53,097 nt of DNA from Spirochaetes bacterium ADurb.Bin133 (GTDB lineage: Bacteria; Spirochaetota; GWE2-31-10; MWDO01). The notes below the pieces were generated by a model, which saw only the letters and a program-made list of their open reading frames with translations, was not told the origin of the DNA and did not search any database. This document shows, in pieces, positions 34,910 to 42,612 of this stretch. The stretch is from NCBI GenBank assembly GCA_002070605.1, contig MWDO01000016.1, positions 1-53,097 on the forward strand, written 5' to 3'. The stretch's first letter is position 1; each line of letters begins with the position of its first letter. The translations under genes were made by a program, and so were the position numbers.

Positions 34910-35170
34910 TTATTTAACTAAATCGCCTATGACTTTGTAGATATCGCCGACAGTTTTTAAATTCTTTGCCTTCTCTTCTTCGATTTTTAAATCTTTACCG
35001 GTGGCCGTTTTAACCGCTTTCTCTAAAGCGACGATCAAATCGATTCCATCTAGAGAGTCCAACTCGAGATCTTCAAAAAGATTCGCATTGTCATTAATTT
35101 CGCTGGAATCTTTTTCAAATTCTTCAATTAGGATGGAGTTAACCAAATCCTTAATCTCTGCAACGTCCAT
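34910..35170 (-). CDS. acpP: Acyl carrier protein
   Basis: 86-residue acidic carrier of growing acyl chains in type II fatty acid synthesis. The phosphopantetheine site is in LELDSLDGIDLI (Ser39). It has the helix 2 and 3 pattern of ACP and a slightly longer C-terminal tail than the E. coli protein. GGAGG precedes the ATG. A weak promoter (TTGAAA, 15 bases, TATACT, 35203-35229 on the minus strand) lies between it and repeat copy C. It follows fabF with 200 bases between, mostly the repeat. Confidence 0.95.
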   Translation of the reverse strand: MDVAEIKDLVNSILIEEFEKDSSEINDNANLFEDLELDSLDGIDLIVALEKAVKTATGKDLKIEEEKAKNLKTVGDIYKVIGDLVK

Positions 35171-35202
35171 ATTTCCTCCATAAATTAGATTAATAGCAAC
35201 AT

Positions 35203-35229
35203 AGTATAAAAAAAAAATAAAAATTTCAA
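35203..35229 (-). promoter_or_regulatory. Possible acpP promoter
   Basis: On the minus strand, TTGAAA (35224-35229), 15 bases and TATACT (35203-35208), about 33 bases before the acpP ATG. The short spacer lowers confidence. Confidence 0.45.
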
Positions 35230-35254
35230 TACTTATTTAATATTTTTTTGTAAT

Positions 35255-35367
35255 CCGTCAGTTTTTTGGGGCGGGAAAATTGACACATATGCGCCGCAAG
35301 CGTTCTTTGATGAAAAATTCGACGCATATGGAACAAATATTTTTTATTCCCCAAAAAAAACTGACGG
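35255..35367. repeat. Intergenic CATATG element, copy C
   Basis: The cleanest copy, 113 bp. The left end CCGTCAGTTTTTTGGGG is at 35255-35271 and the right CCCCAAAAAAAACTGACGG at 35349-35367, an inverted repeat with a two-base length difference. Inside are GACACATATGCGCCGC and GACGCATATGGAAC, separated by CGTTCTTTGATGAAAAATTC. Its reverse complement matches copy B over nearly its whole length. It ends three bases from the fabF stop codon, so it may also form the fabF transcript end. Confidence 0.88.
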
Positions 35368-35370
35368 GCG

Positions 35371-36588
35371 CTATTTTTTCAATACAATAGAAGTATTTAT
35401 CCCTCCGAAAGCAAAATTATTAGTTAATATGAAATTCAAATCTTTTTTTGTTACTTCTGTTACTATTTTTATCCCATCGCACCTTGGATCAATTTCGTTT
35501 AAATTTATAGTCGGGTAAATCAAATTGTCTTCCAACATAAATAGAGAATATATAAGTTCGTGAACGCCGCAAGCTCCTAAAGTATGACCGGTAAAACTTT
35601 TTGTGGCGCTTATCGGCGTCGTATCGCCAAATATCTCTTTGGTCGCCTCCGACTCCGCAACGTCTCCGGTATCCGTTGCCGTTGCGTGAGCGTTTATGTA
35701 ATCCACGTCTTTTGGAGTCAAACCGGCGTTTTTCAGCGCTTCTTTCATTGTGTTTGCCATTCCCTCTTTAGCGGGGGTAGACATATGACTTCCGTCGCTA
35801 AGCGATGAAAAACCTACTATTTCGCCGTATATTTTAGCGCCTCTTTTTTTAGCGTGTTCAAGCTCTTCTAAAACTACTATTCCGCCACCCTCTCCGACTA
35901 CTATTCCGTCGCGGTTTTTATCAAACGGCGAGGGGGTGTTTTGAGGCGAATCGTTATGCGCTTTACTTGCGACGTTTAGGATGTCAAAAGTCGCGGCGGT
36001 AGTATGATGAACCTCTTCGGCGCCGCCTGCAAGCATAACGTCTTGTATGCCAAATTTAATAGCCTCGTAAGACATTCCTATGGATTGCGAACTGGAAGTG
36101 CAGGCGCTTGAAGGCGAAAAAACTCTGCCCGTTATGCCAAAATTTACCGCTATGTTAGCGGCGGTAGTATGATTCATTATTTTTAAGAAAGTCATCGACG
36201 TTATTTGTTCGATTGAATTTGTTCTAAATATCTCGTAAAAAAAATCTTCGTACGCTTGAGGACTGCCGATCGTAGAAGCCGTAGCGACCCCAAGTCTGCC
36301 GGACTTTAACAATTCGTCTGAAATATTAGCGTCCTCGATAGCCGTCTTGGCGCAAATTGTTGAAAACATCGCCACTTTTCCCATAGATCTTCGCGCTTTT
36401 CTATCCAACGCTTTTTCATCAAAATTTTTAACCATTCCGGCTACTTTAGTCTTTAAACCTTGGATCTTTTCCCATTCCGGCATATATATAACGCCGCTTT
36501 TTTTATTAAGAAACGACGATTTAATTTCATCTTTATTATTTCCGATTGGACTTAAAATGCCAAACCCGGTAATTACAACTCTTCTCAT
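35371..36588 (-). CDS. fabF: Beta-ketoacyl-ACP synthase II
   Basis: Condenses malonyl-ACP with acyl-ACP in fatty acid elongation. The 405 residues show VVITGFGILSPIGNN, the nucleophile segment SPSSACTSSSQSIG (Cys163), NAHATATDTGD (His301) and SFTGHTLGACG (His335), giving the complete Cys-His-His triad. GGGGAG precedes the ATG. It is followed by acpP on the same strand, a common fatty-acid pairing, but with repeat copy C inserted between. A promoter (TTGACA, 16 bases, GATACT) lies before it. Confidence 0.95.
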   Translation of the reverse strand: MRRVVITGFGILSPIGNNKDEIKSSFLNKKSGVIYMPEWEKIQGLKTKVAGMVKNFDEKALDRKARRSMGKVAMFSTICAKTAIEDANISDELLKSGRLGVATASTIGSPQAYEDFFYEIFRTNSIEQITSMTFLKIMNHTTAANIAVNFGITGRVFSPSSACTSSSQSIGMSYEAIKFGIQDVMLAGGAEEVHHTTAATFDILNVASKAHNDSPQNTPSPFDKNRDGIVVGEGGGIVVLEELEHAKKRGAKIYGEIVGFSSLSDGSHMSTPAKEGMANTMKEALKNAGLTPKDVDYINAHATATDTGDVAESEATKEIFGDTTPISATKSFTGHTLGACGVHELIYSLFMLEDNLIYPTINLNEIDPRCDGIKIVTEVTKKDLNFILTNNFAFGGINTSIVLKK

Positions 36589-36644
36589 AAACTCCCCATT
36601 GTTAATCGAGCTTAAAATATCAATATATACATATTGTATTTGAT

Positions 36645-36672
36645 AGTATCAAATATTTATTTATTTGTCAAA
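36645..36672 (-). promoter_or_regulatory. Promoter for fabF
   Basis: On the minus strand, TTGACA (36667-36672), a 16-base spacer and GATACT (36645-36650), about 60 bases before the ATG. Confidence 0.6.
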
Positions 36673-36692
36673 AAATATAATATTAATGAAAA

Positions 36693-36852
36693 CGCCCGTC
36701 GGTTTTTTGGGGGATTTGCCGGAGTCGCATATGTGTCATTTTTTATGCGACAATTGTCGCGTGTTATCAACATAACGCATATGCGTCAATTTCCTCCTTA
36801 AAATACCATATGCGTCCAATTTATTTTCCCAATCTAAAAGACCGACGGGCGC
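36693..36852. repeat. Intergenic CATATG element, copy D
   Basis: The longest copy, about 160 bp. The left end CGCCCGTCGGTTTTTTGGGGG is at 36693-36713 and the right, AAAGACCGACGGGCG, closes at about 36852, after an interrupted CCCAATCT. Three CATATG cores: GTCGCATATGTGTC, AACGCATATGCGTC and ACCATATGCGTC. A separate small palindrome, GCGACAATTGTCGC, lies between the first two. It fills the gap between dinG and fabF. Confidence 0.85.
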
Positions 36853-36872
36853 TTAATGAAGCTCAAATAATT

Positions 36873-39392
36873 TCACTTATCCGACATATCTTTCAAATGT
36901 TGCGCAATCTCTTTTTTCATTTCGCCGGAATTCCCCGACGCAAATTTACATCTAGGCAACGATCTGAAAAATAATTTTCCGTAAGACTTGGTTAATACTC
37001 TTGAATCAAGCAAAGCGACTATGCCGTAATCTTTTTTTGTTCGTATCAAACGTCCAAATCCTTGTTTAAATCTTATTACCGCTTTTGGCAGAGTATAGTC
37101 GTTAAACGGATTTAATCCTTTTTTTTGTATATCTTCGATTTTAGCTTCCTCTATCGGTTCGTTAGGCATACGAAAGGGTAGTTTAGTCAACACCACATAT
37201 TTCAACGTATCTCCCGGAGCGTCCACCCCCTCCCAAAAGGAATCCGTTGCAAATAAATTTGAAGATATATCGTTTTTAAAGGAATCAAGAAGTTTCTCTT
37301 TTTGCATTTCGCCCTGATAATACGATCTCAGTCCTATTTTCTCCAGATATGGGGCGACGTCGCTATAAGATTTTTGCAATTGGTTATACGAAGTGAATAG
37401 GACAAAGGTAGAGCCTCCGGTTTCCTCTATAGTATCTTTCAGATATTCGTTCAGTTTATCGTTATAGTAATATGAATTCGGTTCGGGAATATCGACAGGA
37501 GATACGAACAATACTTGAGTTAAGTAATCAAAAGGGGAGTCGTATATTTTTTCTGTAATAGTTTTATTATTAACTAACGACAACCCCGTTATGTTTTTGA
37601 AAAAGTTAAATTTATTATCGACGGAAAGGGTCGCCGACGTAAAAACAATAGAGTCAAAAACGTCGTATAACTTATCTTTTAAAATCTGACCTATATTTAC
37701 CGGAGAAACGTTCAAAGTAAACAGAGGGTCTTCCGGTTTTCCAAAAATATCAAACCAAGCCGCGTTATCGTCCGGAGAACTGTTTAGCAAAGCGGTAATG
37801 GAAGATTGAAAGGTTTCAATTTTATTTTGAAAAGCTTTTATTATTTTTATATCAAATTCATACTTAGCAGCTACTTTTTCGGATAACGAATCAAGACTAT
37901 CGCATAACAAACCGTAAGATTTATTAAATTGCCCGATATTTTTGCCAAGAATGGATAAAGGTTCGATCAGATAATCGTTAAATTCGCGACTAAGCCACTC
38001 TTCTTTACGTATTCTGTATTGTAAATTATTAATAGAACCGTTTCTTAGAAAATATTCTTTTTTATCAAGAATATTTTTGATATAGTCATTAATTTTCTCA
38101 AATATCTCAAACGAAGATGCGTTTAATAAATTGAAACTATTATTAATATCTTCGCTTATTGTAACTGAAATTTTTTCTATCTCTTGAATTCCGCTTTTTA
38201 AAAATTTATTTGCTATTGAAGACAAAAAACTTTTACCGCTTTTAACCCGGTAATTGGCAATAAATTTATAAAAACCGCTTTTTGAAAATTGATTAGTAAA
38301 AAAAGAGTTAGCCGATTTTTCAATATTATGAGCTTCGTCAAATATAATTTTTCTATAAGGCGGTAATAATAGATTTTCATCAAGTCCCTTTCCCAGACTC
38401 CTGATTTCAATATCGGCGAATAAAATATGATGGTTCACTATCAGTATATTTGACTCTGAAGCTTTTCTTCTGGAAATTTGTAGGAAACAAGATTCGTAAA
38501 ACGAACATCGCCGTCCAACGCAAAAATCGTTATCGCTTGACACTTTATCCCATACGTTGTTATTCGGGATATAGGACAATTCGTCAACGCAACCGGTAGA
38601 ACTGTTTTGCGCCCAGTTTAATATCTCGTTCATTTCTCTATTATCTCTTTCAAATTCCAGTTCGCTCTGTAAATTCAATAATTTTAATTTACAGAGATAA
38701 TTTTTTCTACCTTTTATCAATACCGCGTTGATGTCGGAATTCAAAATCTTTTTGACTATCGGAATATCTTTGTTTAATATCTGACTTTGTAAATTTATAG
38801 TGTTTGTGGAAATAACGACCCTTTCATTGTTTTTTTTAGCCCACAAATACGCCGGTATAAGATAAGCCAACGATTTACCGGTGCCTGTTCCAGCCTCCAG
38901 TATAGCGATCCGGTTGTCGTTAAACGACTTTGCGACTTCAATAGACATCTCAATTTGCCCTTCGCGAAATTCAAAATCTTCTTTATTCTTTGACAATACG
39001 CCGTTGGGAGAGAGAACCTCTCTTATCTCTTCTTCATTAATCTTCTTGTTTTTGAAAATAACTACCGGAGGCGTAACCGTATTTAATTTATCCGCGCCGT
39101 TGTTTGTGATAAAAAATCCAATTCCTTGTTTTTGTAGAAATTTAGCGTACTCCATATCTTGATACGAGGGTTTTATATCTCCGGAAGGGTGATTGTGAAG
39201 TATCGCGTTATATCTTTGTACAATATCGTATGGAGCCAAAACTTCATCGTCGTTTCCAAAGCATATAGCTTCGACCTCTAATATCGCGCCTTCTTCATTT
39301 AAAATGCAACCAAAAAATATCTCTCCCCCCTCGTAAGCGGATATTTTATCGGCGACGCAATTTTTAGCAGAATCTGTAAAATAATAGTTAAT
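36873..39392 (-). CDS. dinG: DinG-family XPD-like helicase with N-terminal JAB-like segment
   Basis: About 839 residues. Helicase motifs: Walker A EAGTGTGKSLAYL, an iron-sulfur cysteine group (YLCKL, TGCVDEL, DFCVGRRCSFYESCF), the DEAH box IIFDEAHNIE, and near the C-terminus SFWEGVDAPG and FKQGFGRLIR. The N-terminal 100 residues resemble a RadC/JAB domain (EGGEIFFGCIL, ILHNHPSGDIKPS). The first in-frame TTG (39239) would cut this domain in half. The frame is open up to a stop at 39411-39413 with no ATG, GTG or TTG, but GGGAG lies seven bases before ATT at 39392, my preferred start. Twenty-four bases separate it from the punA stop. Likely a DNA-repair helicase. It ends in TGA. Confidence 0.85.
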   Translation of the reverse strand: MNYYFTDSAKNCVADKISAYEGGEIFFGCILNEEGAILEVEAICFGNDDEVLAPYDIVQRYNAILHNHPSGDIKPSYQDMEYAKFLQKQGIGFFITNNGADKLNTVTPPVVIFKNKKINEEEIREVLSPNGVLSKNKEDFEFREGQIEMSIEVAKSFNDNRIAILEAGTGTGKSLAYLIPAYLWAKKNNERVVISTNTINLQSQILNKDIPIVKKILNSDINAVLIKGRKNYLCKLKLLNLQSELEFERDNREMNEILNWAQNSSTGCVDELSYIPNNNVWDKVSSDNDFCVGRRCSFYESCFLQISRRKASESNILIVNHHILFADIEIRSLGKGLDENLLLPPYRKIIFDEAHNIEKSANSFFTNQFSKSGFYKFIANYRVKSGKSFLSSIANKFLKSGIQEIEKISVTISEDINNSFNLLNASSFEIFEKINDYIKNILDKKEYFLRNGSINNLQYRIRKEEWLSREFNDYLIEPLSILGKNIGQFNKSYGLLCDSLDSLSEKVAAKYEFDIKIIKAFQNKIETFQSSITALLNSSPDDNAAWFDIFGKPEDPLFTLNVSPVNIGQILKDKLYDVFDSIVFTSATLSVDNKFNFFKNITGLSLVNNKTITEKIYDSPFDYLTQVLFVSPVDIPEPNSYYYNDKLNEYLKDTIEETGGSTFVLFTSYNQLQKSYSDVAPYLEKIGLRSYYQGEMQKEKLLDSFKNDISSNLFATDSFWEGVDAPGDTLKYVVLTKLPFRMPNEPIEEAKIEDIQKKGLNPFNDYTLPKAVIRFKQGFGRLIRTKKDYGIVALLDSRVLTKSYGKLFFRSLPRCKFASGNSGEMKKEIAQHLKDMSDK

Positions 39393-39416
39393 GATATATC
39401 TCCCAAAAGATTACAA

Positions 39417-40232
39417 TTAAATCATAGCGACAAAATTTAAAATTACCGAAACTAAGTCCGTTTCCGTTTTCTTGGCTATTTCTACGACAGAATCGTGATC
39501 CAATCTATTTGGAGCAATCCCGGCGGCAAAATTTGAAATACAACTTATTCCGACCGTCTCTATATTACAATGATTAGCTACGATGACCTCCGGCACGGTA
39601 GACATTCCAACAGCCATACCTCCTATGGCTCTGAAATACCTTACTTCTGCGGGAGTCTCAAAACTTGGACCGGTTACTCCGACGTATATCCCCTCTTTTA
39701 AAGGTATAGGCGAAGATTGTTTTAATATTCGTAATAAATTTTTTGAATAGGGCTCGGACATATCTACAAATCTTTTTCCCTGCTCATAAACGTTTTGTCC
39801 GACAAGCGGGTTGACCCCCATTAAGTTGATATGATCTTTTATTACCATAAGGTCGCCGGGAGTCAGATCTTTGGTAAGACAAGCGGCCGAATTTGTTATA
39901 ATCAAAGTTTTAACGTTAAATTCTTTCATCATTCTTATTGGAAAAACAACTTTATCAATAGAATATCCTTCGTAATAGTGTAGTCTACCTTGAAAAAATA
40001 GAACCTTTTTATCGGCAACATTTGTGTATGTCAATTTACCGTTTTTACCCGGCAACGTCGTTTCTGGAAAATTTGGTATAGTTTCATAAGGAAAATCAAT
40101 ACCGTCTAAAGAACTCCCGAATCCGCTTAATCCGGTTCCTATTATTATCGCAATGTCGGCGCTATCGGTCTGTATCTTATTTTTTATATATTCAGACGAT
40201 TTTTTAACAAGTTCCAATTTATTGGACGGCAT
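39417..40232 (-). CDS. punA: Purine nucleoside phosphorylase
   Basis: Phosphorolyses purine nucleosides to base and ribose-1-phosphate. The 271 residues match the trimeric NP-I type: IIGTGLSGFGSSL, FFQGRLHYYEGY, TLIITNSAACL, GVTGPSFETPAEVRYF and the base-binding GMSTVPEVIVANH followed by SNFAAG. With Ala in NSAACL and these motifs it fits inosine/guanosine phosphorylase, although a methylthioadenosine phosphorylase role cannot be excluded, given mtnA. It heads the minus-strand series before dinG and has its own promoter. Confidence 0.94.
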   Translation of the reverse strand: MPSNKLELVKKSSEYIKNKIQTDSADIAIIIGTGLSGFGSSLDGIDFPYETIPNFPETTLPGKNGKLTYTNVADKKVLFFQGRLHYYEGYSIDKVVFPIRMMKEFNVKTLIITNSAACLTKDLTPGDLMVIKDHINLMGVNPLVGQNVYEQGKRFVDMSEPYSKNLLRILKQSSPIPLKEGIYVGVTGPSFETPAEVRYFRAIGGMAVGMSTVPEVIVANHCNIETVGISCISNFAAGIAPNRLDHDSVVEIAKKTETDLVSVILNFVAMI

Positions 40233-40281
40233 GACTATCTCCTAATTAATTAGAAATGAAGAGTTCTTAACTCTTTTGCCT

Positions 40282-40309
40282 ATTTTAATATTTTTTTAAA
40301 AAAATTCAA
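40282..40309 (-). promoter_or_regulatory. Promoter and leader hairpin of punA
   Basis: On the minus strand, TTGAAT (40304-40309), 16 bases and TAAAAT (40282-40287). The leader then holds a perfect 7-bp hairpin, AAGAGTT-AAG-AACTCTT (40259-40275), before the ATG at 40232. Confidence 0.6.
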
Positions 40310-40392
40310 GAACTTTCAATCAAAATATTTTAATTTTTTACCATCGTTTTGACGATTATTAAAATGTAAATAATTTGATAATTTTTACATTA

Positions 40393-40409
40393 AATAGTCC
40401 TAGACTATT
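40393..40409. promoter_or_regulatory. Inverted repeat upstream of lipoprotein gene
   Basis: AATAGTC-CTA-GACTATT is a perfect 7-bp inverted repeat with a 3-base centre, 28 bases before the lipoprotein start. It could be an operator or small hairpin. A second, weaker inverted repeat (ATCGT/ACGAT) lies about 50 bases earlier. Confidence 0.45.
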
Positions 40410-40436
40410 GATTTTAATAAAAATATGAATTAGAAT

Positions 40437-41072
40437 ATGATGCGTATGAAGAGTTATTGTTTTGTTTTAGCGCTATTGTTATTATCGCTTTCGTGCAAAC
40501 AGACGACGCGGGAAAATTTGATTAAGAAGGAAGAAGTTGTAGTTAAAAATACTAATTTAAACGTCGCAGTCGTCGACCAGACTCAAGATATAGTCGAAGT
40601 TATAGAGTCGCCGATTGAGACGACCAAGCCTGTAGAGGATGAAAAAGAGGATGTTCCTGTCGACAAAAGACTTGTTTTTGATATTGAAAAGATAACGGAC
40701 AAAGAGATATTATTGACGCATATGAAAAATCTTTTTGAAACCATAGAAGAAAAAATATCAGAAAGGAATTATAAAGGTTGGTATAACTCCTTAAGCGCGA
40801 ATTATAGAAATTACATAGATAATAAGAGCGAGCTGGAGAAAATGTCTAATAGATCTCCTTATCTGCAAAACAAAGGTATTGTCCTTAAAAATTCGGAAGA
40901 GTTCTTTAATTACGTAGTCGTTGAAGCGCGCGAAGGTTATAAATTGAAATTTAAAGATTACGAGCGTATCAGTAACGAGAACGTTAACGTATATAGTTTT
41001 ATTGAAGGCTTTGATTTTAGTTATAAATATAAATTTATCTATGAAAAAGGCTCTTGGAAGTTGGATAGGTAA
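40437..41072 (+). CDS. Unknown lipoprotein
   Basis: 211 residues. The start is ambiguous: ATG at 40437, 40440 or 40446 all keep the signal (SYCFVLALLLLSLSC, lipobox LSLSC). The first 70 residues after the Cys are an unstructured Val/Glu/Asp-rich linker. The last 110 form a compact domain of the nuclear-transport-factor or DUF4440-like shape: ERNYKGWYNSLSANYRNYID, an insertion, then VYSFIEGFDFSYKYKFIYEKGSWKLDR. That reading is from pattern only. No strong ribosome site is visible. Confidence 0.75.
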   Translation: MMRMKSYCFVLALLLLSLSCKQTTRENLIKKEEVVVKNTNLNVAVVDQTQDIVEVIESPIETTKPVEDEKEDVPVDKRLVFDIEKITDKEILLTHMKNLFETIEEKISERNYKGWYNSLSANYRNYIDNKSELEKMSNRSPYLQNKGIVLKNSEEFFNYVVVEAREGYKLKFKDYERISNENVNVYSFIEGFDFSYKYKFIYEKGSWKLDR

Positions 41073-41079
41073 AATATTA

Positions 41080-41107
41080 TTGACATTTCTATAAAATAGT
41101 GTAGATT
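41080..41107 (+). promoter_or_regulatory. Promoter for smpB
   Basis: TTGACA (41080-41085), 16 bases and TAGATT (41102-41107), 12 bases before the ATG at 41119. The leader would be very short or absent. Confidence 0.55.
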
Positions 41108-41118
41108 ATCCGCTAATT

Positions 41119-41571
41119 ATGGATAGGAAAAACATTATAACCAATAAAAAAGCTTTTTTTGAATATGAAGTTTTAGAAACTTACGAAGCGGGAATACAGC
41201 TTCTGGGGACTGAAGTAAAATCAATTAGAGACGGTAGATGTAATATTGCCGAATCTTACGTTATAGAAGATAATAACGAATTATTTATTAAAAGTCTAAA
41301 TATATCTCCCTATAAAAACGGCAATATTAACAATCACGATCCCTTGAGAAAGAGAAAAATATTGTTACACAGAAAAGAAATTTCAAAAATTATTAGAGCG
41401 GTAAAAGAGAAGGGGATAACGGTTATTCCTATCAAAATATATCTACTCGGCAGTCTTATCAAAGTAGAGATAGCTATTTGCAGAGGTAAAAAACTATACG
41501 ATAAAAGAGAGGCTATCAAGGAAAAAGATAACAAAAAAAATATTCAGAGAGAACTAAGAAGCAAACTATAA
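41119..41571 (+). CDS. smpB: SsrA-binding protein
   Basis: 150-residue partner of tmRNA in rescuing stalled ribosomes. The oligonucleotide-binding barrel shows NKKAFFEYEVLETYEAGIQL, LGTEVKSIRDGRCN, NHDPLRKRKILLHRKEI and a C-terminal basic tail (RGKKLYDKREAIKEKD) that enters the decoding site. It is complete and of normal length. The ssrA gene itself was not found nearby. The transcript may be leaderless or nearly so, as the promoter lies just upstream. Confidence 0.95.
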   Translation: MDRKNIITNKKAFFEYEVLETYEAGIQLLGTEVKSIRDGRCNIAESYVIEDNNELFIKSLNISPYKNGNINNHDPLRKRKILLHRKEISKIIRAVKEKGITVIPIKIYLLGSLIKVEIAICRGKKLYDKREAIKEKDNKKNIQRELRSKL

Positions 41572-41575
41572 CTCT

Positions 41576-41591
41576 CTTCACGCGCGTGAAG
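41576..41591. terminator. Palindrome between smpB and thioredoxin-like gene
   Basis: CTTCACGCGCGTGAAG is a perfect 16-bp palindrome between two converging genes. TTATTTT follows on the plus side. It probably ends both transcripts. Confidence 0.55.
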
Positions 41592-42107
41592 TTATTTTAA
41601 ACCGTATATTTTTTTTACTTCGCTTTTGAGAAATATGGAAAAACCGCGCGATACTTTAGCGACTTTGTTATTTTTTATAAAATAGATAGTCGGCAGCGAA
41701 TTTACTTCAAATTTTGAACTAATTTTACCTTTTTCGTCTAAAACGACGGGATAGGTTATATTTAGTTCATTTATCGCTTTTATAACGACGTCTCTCTTTT
41801 CTAACGAGTTTATCGATACGACCGTTATTTGATCTTTATAATCTTTATAAATAGAATTAATTATCGGCGCCTCCATTTTACAAGGAGCGCGCCATGACGC
41901 CCAAAAAACTAAAAGTACGTTTTTATCTTTATACTCTTCGCTATCGTAAACGACGCCTTTTATATCTTCAAAGGAGAAGTTTATCTCGGGGCTATCTTTC
42001 AACTTTGAATCCGAAATATAGCGAGGAATTTTGTTTTTAATAAAAAGAAATATCAGAATAACGAGAATGATATAAAAAATAATATTGTAGAATTTTATTT
42101 TTTTCAT
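41592..42107 (-). CDS. Membrane-anchored TlpA-like protein lacking the first active-site Cys
   Basis: 171 residues with one N-terminal membrane helix and a periplasmic thioredoxin fold: VLLVFWASWRAPCKMEAP, then SLPTIYFI with the cis-Pro. The active site reads Trp-Arg-Ala-Pro-Cys where TlpA proteins have Trp-Cys-x-Pro-Cys. Arg73 is encoded by CGC, one base from TGC (Cys). Only Cys76 remains, so ordinary dithiol chemistry is impossible. It may be a monothiol, chaperone-type or decayed protein. The rest of the domain is intact, with no frameshift. It is probably co-transcribed with the upstream helical protein gene (16 bases). Confidence 0.85.
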   Translation of the reverse strand: MKKIKFYNIIFYIILVILIFLFIKNKIPRYISDSKLKDSPEINFSFEDIKGVVYDSEEYKDKNVLLVFWASWRAPCKMEAPIINSIYKDYKDQITVVSINSLEKRDVVIKAINELNITYPVVLDEKGKISSKFEVNSLPTIYFIKNNKVAKVSRGFSIFLKSEVKKIYGLK

Positions 42108-42123
42108 TTATTTTATTTCATCC

Positions 42124-42573
42124 TTATTCTAATGATTTTAGCAAAATACTATATTCTTCTTCATTAATACACTGTTTATCAGAGTCTTTATTGGCGATTC
42201 TGTAATTAAAATTCCTTACATACTCTAATCTTTTTTCCAAACTTCGTTTAACGCTTTTTAAAATGTGAATAAAATTCAAATTTGAGTTTAGTAAATCTTC
42301 ATTCTTTGAAACTCGTCCCAACATTTTATAAAAACGCTTAATGCAAGAATAATAAATTTTAATCAAATTATCGTTAGAGTAGTATTTTACATTTTTGATA
42401 AATTCGCCGTAAATAATATTCAAGGAGCTATCAATAAATTCTATGTCGTTAATTATTTTTTTTGAAAATAGATTATAATCAATATCTTCTTCTAATAGAG
42501 TTTCCGTAAAAATTATTATTTTCTGAACGTTCATCAAATTTATTGTCAAAGAATATTTTAATATGCTACTCAT
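42124..42573 (-). CDS. Small helical protein of unknown function
   Basis: 149 residues, predicted all-helical, with heptad-like spacing through SSLNIIYGEFIKNVKYYSN and LLNSNLNFIHILKSVKRSLE. There is no signal peptide and no known motif. The size and four-helix look recall flagellar export chaperones such as FliS, but no specific residues support that. It lies between the membrane protein gene (39 bases) and the thioredoxin-like gene. Confidence 0.65.
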   Translation of the reverse strand: MSSILKYSLTINLMNVQKIIIFTETLLEEDIDYNLFSKKIINDIEFIDSSLNIIYGEFIKNVKYYSNDNLIKIYYSCIKRFYKMLGRVSKNEDLLNSNLNFIHILKSVKRSLEKRLEYVRNFNYRIANKDSDKQCINEEEYSILLKSLE

Positions 42574-42612
42574 TATCTCTCCGCTTTAAATATTAAGTTA
42601 CGATAGGCAGTT

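Noticed and set aside
41072-41118. A tmRNA gene next to smpB
   Set aside because: The gap is under 50 bases and neither flank shows a tRNA-like end or tag sequence.
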